A stretch of DNA of 64,000 nt from Blautia sp. An81 (lineage in GTDB: Bacteria; Bacillota; Clostridia; Lachnospirales; Lachnospiraceae). Location of the stretch: the NCBI RefSeq assembly GCF_002161285.1, contig NZ_NFHH01000003.1, positions 223,901-287,900 of the forward strand, in the 5' to 3' direction. Each line of letters opens with the position of its first letter. The first letter of the stretch is position 1. The translations under genes were made by a program, and so were the position numbers. Below are positions 60,058-64,000 of the stretch, one piece after another. A model generated the notes under the pieces. That model saw nothing but the letters and a program-made list of their open reading frames with translations. It did not search any database and had not been told where the DNA came from.

Positions 60058-61992
60058 ATGTTTAAAGTGACTTTTAAGTTCGGAAGCGGCGAGGATGTCA
60101 CGACCTTTGCCCAGGAAAATGAGAATCTGCTGGAAGCAGCCCGGAAGGTAAACGTAGCTATCGATGCCCCTTGCGGCGGTAATGCTTCCTGTGGAAAATG
60201 CAAAGTAAAAATTCTGGAGGGTAATATAGATTCCCCAAAGACCCGGCATATTTCCGATGAGGAATACAGCGAAGGATGGAGACTGGCATGTGTAAGTAAG
60301 GTGACAGGTGATGTTGCGGTACAGGTACCTGATATTGCATCTGCTTACCGCAGTAGAATGAAAGTTGCGGATTTAAGCTCGAATAAAGAAATTGAAATTT
60401 TCGAGAATGCAAAAAATGATATAGAAGCAGCAGGAATTGCCTTGACAAACAGCATGGGTGTCCTGGATGTGGAAATGGATGTGCCAACTTTAGACGACAC
60501 AATGCCGGATAATGAGCGGCTTATGCGGGCTATTAAGAAAAAAACAGGAGCTGCAAGAGTACGCCTTCCGTTCCAGGTGTTAAATAAAATCGCCCGGGTT
60601 TTCCGGGAATCTGATTTTCAGGTGTGCTGTGTGATCCGTACCTCTGTGGATAAAGAAGATATTTTTGTCTATGACGTATATCCAAAAGGTGCAGAGGTAG
60701 TTATCGGCGGTCTGGCAGTGGATATTGGAACCACCACAGTTTCCGCCCTTCTGATCAATATGGAAACCGGAGAGATTATCGGAAAGGCCTCTGCCGGGAA
60801 TGGACAGATCCGTTACGGCGCAGACGTGATCAACCGTATCATTGAATCCATGAAACCGGGAGGAAGCAAGAAGCTTCAGGATGCGGTGATCAAAGAAACT
60901 ATCAATCCAATGATTGAACAGATGTGCAGAGCCAGTGGTTTTAATCCTGACCATATTTACCGCATGTGCGTGGCAGGAAATACTACTATGAATCATCTGC
61001 TGACTGGAATGGAAGGAGATCCCATCCGCATGGAGCCTTACATTCCTACATTTTTCAAAACCAATTCCCTGTTTGCATCTGATATTGGTATCCGGATTAA
61101 CAGAGACGCACATATTATTGTGGCCCCCAATATCGGAAGTTATGTAGGCGGGGATATCACAGCCGGTACTTTGGTAAGTATGCTTTGGAATCGTCCGGAA
61201 TTTTCTTTATTCATCGACTTAGGCACAAATGGTGAATTAGTCTTTGGAAACTCTGATTTTATGATGAGCTGTGCATGCTCTGCAGGACCTGCCTTCGAAG
61301 GCGGAGATATCAGCTGCGGCATGCGGGCTACAGATGGAGCTATCGAGGCCTGTACCATTGACAAAGAGACAATGGAGCCTTCTTATCATGTCATCGGTGA
61401 GGAAGGTCAGAAGCCTATTGGTCTTTGCGGCTCCGGGATCATCGATGTGATCGCAGAATTGTTCCGTACGGGCATCATCAACCCTAAGGGTAAATTTATC
61501 CGGGAGGGAAAACGTGTGCGCCATGACCAGTACGGCATGGGCAGTTATGTCCTGGCTTTTGAGGAAGAGGCAGGTTCTGTAAAAGATGTGGAAATCAATG
61601 AAGTGGATATTGATAATTTTATCCGGGCAAAGGGAGCAATTTTCTCTGCTATCCGTACTATGCTGGCTTCTCTTGATTTCGACGTGGAAATGATTGATGA
61701 TGTCTATGTGGCAGGAGGAATTGGAAGTGGGATTAATATGAGAAATGCTGTGCGGATTGGCATGTTCCCGGATATTCCCCTGGAAAAATTCCATTATATT
61801 GGAAATTCTTCTCTGTCCGGCGCTTATACTATGCTTCTTTCCAGAGAGGCAGAGCGCAAATGCTATGAGTTAGCATCCAATATGACTTATCTGGAACTGT
61901 CTGCAGTTCCTACCTATATGGATGAGTTTGTTGCCTGCTGCTTTATTCCACATACGGATACATCGCTGTTTCCGTCCTGTACGCAGGAATAG
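60058..61992 (+). CDS. acsV: Corrinoid protein reductive activator AcsV (RACo type)
   Basis: 644 residues. The N-terminal ferredoxin domain binds a [2Fe-2S] cluster through Cys39, Cys45, Cys48 (CGGNASCGKC) and Cys78. After a linker, the C-terminal ASKHA-type ATPase carries VDIGTTTVSALL, CVAGNTTMNHLL and DLGTNGELVFG. It uses ATP to return Co(II) to Co(I) in the corrinoid protein after oxidative inactivation. AAAGG lies before the ATG. The DUF3786 gene follows after 26 bp. Confidence 0.95.
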   Translation: MFKVTFKFGSGEDVTTFAQENENLLEAARKVNVAIDAPCGGNASCGKCKVKILEGNIDSPKTRHISDEEYSEGWRLACVSKVTGDVAVQVPDIASAYRSRMKVADLSSNKEIEIFENAKNDIEAAGIALTNSMGVLDVEMDVPTLDDTMPDNERLMRAIKKKTGAARVRLPFQVLNKIARVFRESDFQVCCVIRTSVDKEDIFVYDVYPKGAEVVIGGLAVDIGTTTVSALLINMETGEIIGKASAGNGQIRYGADVINRIIESMKPGGSKKLQDAVIKETINPMIEQMCRASGFNPDHIYRMCVAGNTTMNHLLTGMEGDPIRMEPYIPTFFKTNSLFASDIGIRINRDAHIIVAPNIGSYVGGDITAGTLVSMLWNRPEFSLFIDLGTNGELVFGNSDFMMSCACSAGPAFEGGDISCGMRATDGAIEACTIDKETMEPSYHVIGEEGQKPIGLCGSGIIDVIAELFRTGIINPKGKFIREGKRVRHDQYGMGSYVLAFEEEAGSVKDVEINEVDIDNFIRAKGAIFSAIRTMLASLDFDVEMIDDVYVAGGIGSGINMRNAVRIGMFPDIPLEKFHYIGNSSLSGAYTMLLSREAERKCYELASNMTYLELSAVPTYMDEFVACCFIPHTDTSLFPSCTQE

Positions 61993-62018
61993 ACTACAAA
62001 AATATCCGAGGTGAAAAT

Positions 62019-62669
62019 ATGAATTTCGATTATGCAAAAGACAGCAAAGAACAGCGCCCATATGAGCATTATCTGGAGGCTTATAGAGAATTAGAGCCTG
62101 AGGAGATCAGTGAGCGGACCGGGTTTCCCTATGATCAGGAGAAAGGTCTGTTTACTCTGCATCTTATGGGAACCACGTACCTTGTTTCATTCCCGGATTA
62201 TGAGATTCATCATGAGGAGGACTCTGTTGGAGTCTATCCTCTTGAAGAAGCCATGAATGCGAAAATTCTCATTGCCCGCTATATGGCAGAGAGACATGCG
62301 GCGCCTTCTTCCGGTAAGTTTATTACTTACCATGAGGTTCCATGGGGAGAGGTGTATTTTAGACAGTTTCAGGGGCGATGCCTTATGCGTCTGGCATTTT
62401 CCTATGGGAATAAACTGGAAACGTTCAAAAAGATCATGGAACATTTAGGAGCAGAAAAATCTACAGAAGGAGATTGTTCCTATAAACTGGAATTTATGGA
62501 CAATCTTTTTATAAAATTCATTCTCTGGGAGGGAGACGATGAATTTCCACCTTCCTCACAGATTCTGTTTTCCGATAATTTTGCCGCCAGCTTTGCGGCA
62601 GAAGATTTAGCTGTGGTGGGAGATATTTCCATCAATATGATGAAAGCATTAGAAAAAAAGCTGTCTTAA
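62019..62669 (+). CDS. DUF3786 protein
   Basis: 216 residues of unknown function, with EHYLEAYRELEPEEISERTGFPYD near the start, YLVSFPDYEIHH, FITYHEVPWGEVYFRQF and SQILFSDNFAASFAAEDLAVVGD near the end, as in the DUF3786 family found beside corrinoid and Wood-Ljungdahl genes in anaerobes. No cysteine motif or membrane segment is visible. Its place after acsV suggests a role in the corrinoid cycle or folate use. It is the last gene before the THF riboswitch. Confidence 0.85.
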   Translation: MNFDYAKDSKEQRPYEHYLEAYRELEPEEISERTGFPYDQEKGLFTLHLMGTTYLVSFPDYEIHHEEDSVGVYPLEEAMNAKILIARYMAERHAAPSSGKFITYHEVPWGEVYFRQFQGRCLMRLAFSYGNKLETFKKIMEHLGAEKSTEGDCSYKLEFMDNLFIKFILWEGDDEFPPSSQILFSDNFAASFAAEDLAVVGDISINMMKALEKKLS

Positions 62670-62690
62670 AAATCAGACAATGTGAAGTAA

Positions 62691-62793
62691 TAGTAGAGTA
62701 GGTATTGCGCGTTAAGTGTCATGGGATGGGAAGTTGTCCATGAACGAAGGTGATCTTCGGATCGTCCACGATGTAATATTGCATCCGCTACTA
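62691..62793 (+). ncRNA. Tetrahydrofolate riboswitch (THF-I)
   Basis: The conserved parts occur in order: GCGCGTTAAGTG (62707-62718), GGATGGGAAGTTG, AACGAAGG and GCATCCGCTACTA, with P1 formed by TAGTAG (62691-62696) and CTACTA (62788-62793). It controls folT, as in other Clostridia. Confidence 0.92.
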
Positions 62794-62930
62794 CATTAAA
62801 GACTTGAGATTATAAATTCTTCTCTTTGGTGTAGTAACTACTATACCAGAGCATAGGTTTCTTTGTGCAGACCAGGACTGGCAAAGGAAAAGAAGATCCT
62901 GGTGTGCTGCCAGACAGCAAAAGAGGAGGA
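62789..62930 (+). promoter_or_regulatory. Expression platform of the THF riboswitch
   Basis: TGTAGTA (62830-62836) is a perfect complement of TACTACA (62789-62795), which includes the P1 3' strand, so the two helices exclude each other. TTCTTCTCTTT (62817-62827) can pair with the ribosome binding region AAAGAGGAGGA (62920-62930) over 11 bp. No terminator is seen, so translational control is likely. Confidence 0.65.
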
Positions 62931-62940
62931 TTTATAACAG

Positions 62941-63516
62941 ATGAAAAATGCAAATAAAGTAAGAATTATGGCATTTGCAGGCGTGATCATTGCAATGAAT
63001 ATCGTGCTTGCAAGATTGGTTGCTATTAATATCGGACCGACTTTGAGAATCACAGTGAGCCAGACACCTGTTTATCTGGCTGGTTTCTGGTTCGGCCCGG
63101 TTGTTGGAGGAATCTGCGGTTTCCTTGGGGACCTGATAGGAAGTCTTCTTCAGGGATATGCGCCAAACCCGTTGATTTCAGTGTCTGCCATTTTGGCAGG
63201 TGTGCTTCCCGGACTTTTCCGTCATGTGATGGAGAAAAAACCAGCTTTGTGGAAAGTTGTGGGAATCCTTGTTATACATGGACTCGTAGGAGCATTGGGC
63301 TTTACCTGCATCGGTCTCCATATGTATTATGGAACACCTTGGTCTGTGCTTTACGCAACCCGCGTAGTGCAGACAATCATGCTTACGGCTGTTAACTCAG
63401 TTCTTGTATTTTTCTTGTACAAGAGCCCTCTTACAGGTTTTGTAAAGAAAAGCATTGCAGAGGGAAAAGGAAAGGTAGGCCAGATAAATACTGCAGATAA
63501 TAAAAGTATGAAATAG
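62941..63516 (+). CDS. folT: Folate ECF transporter S component FolT
   Basis: 191 residues, about six membrane helices. Substrate-binding subunit for folate uptake through a shared ECF energising module encoded elsewhere. Visible features are IMAFAGVIIAMNIVLARLVA, GPTLRITVSQTPVYLAGF and FGPVVGGICGFLGDLIGS, typical of the FolT family. AGGAGG lies 10-11 bases before the ATG and is the target of the riboswitch platform. Import of folate feeds the methyl branch. Confidence 0.93.
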   Translation: MKNANKVRIMAFAGVIIAMNIVLARLVAINIGPTLRITVSQTPVYLAGFWFGPVVGGICGFLGDLIGSLLQGYAPNPLISVSAILAGVLPGLFRHVMEKKPALWKVVGILVIHGLVGALGFTCIGLHMYYGTPWSVLYATRVVQTIMLTAVNSVLVFFLYKSPLTGFVKKSIAEGKGKVGQINTADNKSMK

Positions 63517-63815
63517 AAAATAATATGGCTGAAGCCATTTTATTTCCCAAAGCAGAAAGTCAGGTGTATATATTACATCTGCACTTGGAGGCTGCTGGGG
63601 GAAGCCGGATATCAGTCCTTGGCAGCGCACAAAGTGTTTGATCCTTTCAAGATTGAGGGGAGAGGGAGTTGAGGCGGGTTTGCCTGCTTTGTTCTCTGCC
63701 TGCCTAGGATATCCGGTTTAAAATACCAGACAGTAAATATGTACAGGGAATATTGTCTGGTCATAGATGGATGCAGAAAGAGCTTCCATCTGTATAGAAA
63801 AAGGAGGTATTTGGT
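63517..63815 (+). ncRNA. Structured leader upstream of fhs, unassigned
   Basis: After an A/T-rich stem behind folT come: an inverted repeat CAGGTGTA/TACATCTG (63561-63581); a long-range helix of 16 pairs, CCGGATAT plus CCTTGGCAG (63605-63625) with CTGCCTAGG plus ATATCCGG (63700-63716); ACCAGACA/TGTCTGGT (63725-63761); and AGATGGA/TCCATCT (63766-63790). I could not match it to ZTP, THF, cobalamin or SAM riboswitches. No promoter is clear. Confidence 0.55.
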
Positions 63816-64000
63816 ATGGGATTCAAATCAGACATCGAAATCGCACAGGAATGTGTCATGGAGCCAATCACAAAGATTGCGGAGAAAGCAGGTATTGATG
63901 AAAAATATCTGGAACAGTACGGAAAGTACAAAGCAAAGATCGACTACAACTTACTGAACGAATCCGACGCTCCAAATGGAAAACTGATTCTTGTTACAGC
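63816..64000 (+). CDS. fhs: Formate--tetrahydrofolate ligase (3' end outside window)
   Basis: The first 61 residues are seen, [38 protein letters not shown], then NGKLILVT, which is the start of formyl-THF synthetase. It activates formate with ATP onto THF, the first folate step of the methyl branch. AAAAGGAGG precedes the ATG. About 500 residues lie beyond the right edge. It shares orientation with folT but follows a long structured leader. Confidence 0.95.
   Translation, partial: MGFKSDIEIAQECVMEPITKIAEKAGIDEKYLEQYGKYKAKIDYNLLNESDAPNGKLILVT

Noticed and set aside
63600..63720. ZTP (pfl) riboswitch before fhs
   Set aside because: ZTP riboswitches often precede fhs, but the conserved CCGCCTGGGC block and the GACTGGCG segment are absent.
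63739..63957. Open frame of 72 codons at the right edge
   Set aside because: It overlaps the fhs leader and coding start in a different frame; the fhs frame from 63816 matches formyl-THF synthetase.

Overview
The window looks like a chromosomal segment of an acetogenic Lachnospiraceae bacterium, most probably Blautia or a close relative. The basis is low-to-moderate GC, AGGAGG ribosome binding sites, Firmicutes gene orders (plsX-acpP-rnc-smc-ftsY; ylxM-ffh-rpsP-khpA-rimM-trmD-rplS-lepB-rbgA-rnhB) and a near-complete Wood-Ljungdahl carbonyl branch. The species is an inference. No rRNA, tRNA, CRISPR array, prophage or insertion sequence was recognised.

Layout. 1-4.9 kb: a thioesterase tail, a self-regulated YtrA-type GntR/ABC exporter operon and an ArsR-family regulator. 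4.9-7.7 kb: galK-galT. 7.8-13.9 kb: polA-coaE-walJ, then an ACT protein and a UPF0210 protein. 14.1-15.8 kb: a PadR regulator with an FtsW/RodA-like protein that carries an N-terminal permease-prefix region. 15.8-18 kb: a small DUF4258/YgiT toxin-antitoxin-like pair bracketed by a 73-bp direct repeat; the repeat is the 3' end of tmcAL, so the pair sits in a partial duplication of that gene. 18-29 kb: ackA, yceD-like/rpmF, a lipoprotein, plsX-acpP-rnc-smc-ftsY and threonine deaminase. 29-32.5 kb: a DUF362 ferredoxin protein (minus strand) and larC-larE. 32.5-43.5 kb: the SRP/ribosome-maturation superoperon, in which trmD is fused in frame to a flavodoxin/ferredoxin (EFR1-like) module, then pgeF, a 3D-domain protein and prs (minus). 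43.7-49 kb: a DUF512 protein, der, plsY, gpsA and an aldo/keto reductase (minus).

49.3-64 kb is the C1 island: a His/Cys-rich metal protein, CooT, MetF, CooC, Ni-CO dehydrogenase, a second CooC, acetyl-CoA synthase, then behind a second promoter the corrinoid protein subunits AcsD and AcsC, methyltransferase AcsE, reductive activator AcsV and a DUF3786 protein. A tetrahydrofolate riboswitch precedes the folate transporter gene folT, and formyl-THF synthetase (fhs) runs off the right edge behind a strongly structured leader. Together these genes make and load nickel enzymes, reduce and transfer the methyl group, assemble acetyl-CoA and supply folate. ackA at 18 kb would convert the product to acetate and ATP.

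The least ordinary signals are the TrmD-EFR1 fusion, the structured fhs leader, the tmcAL 3'-end duplication around the toxin-antitoxin-like pair, a roughly 100-nt palindrome in the ackA leader and a larC-larE pair with a degenerate LarC N-terminus.
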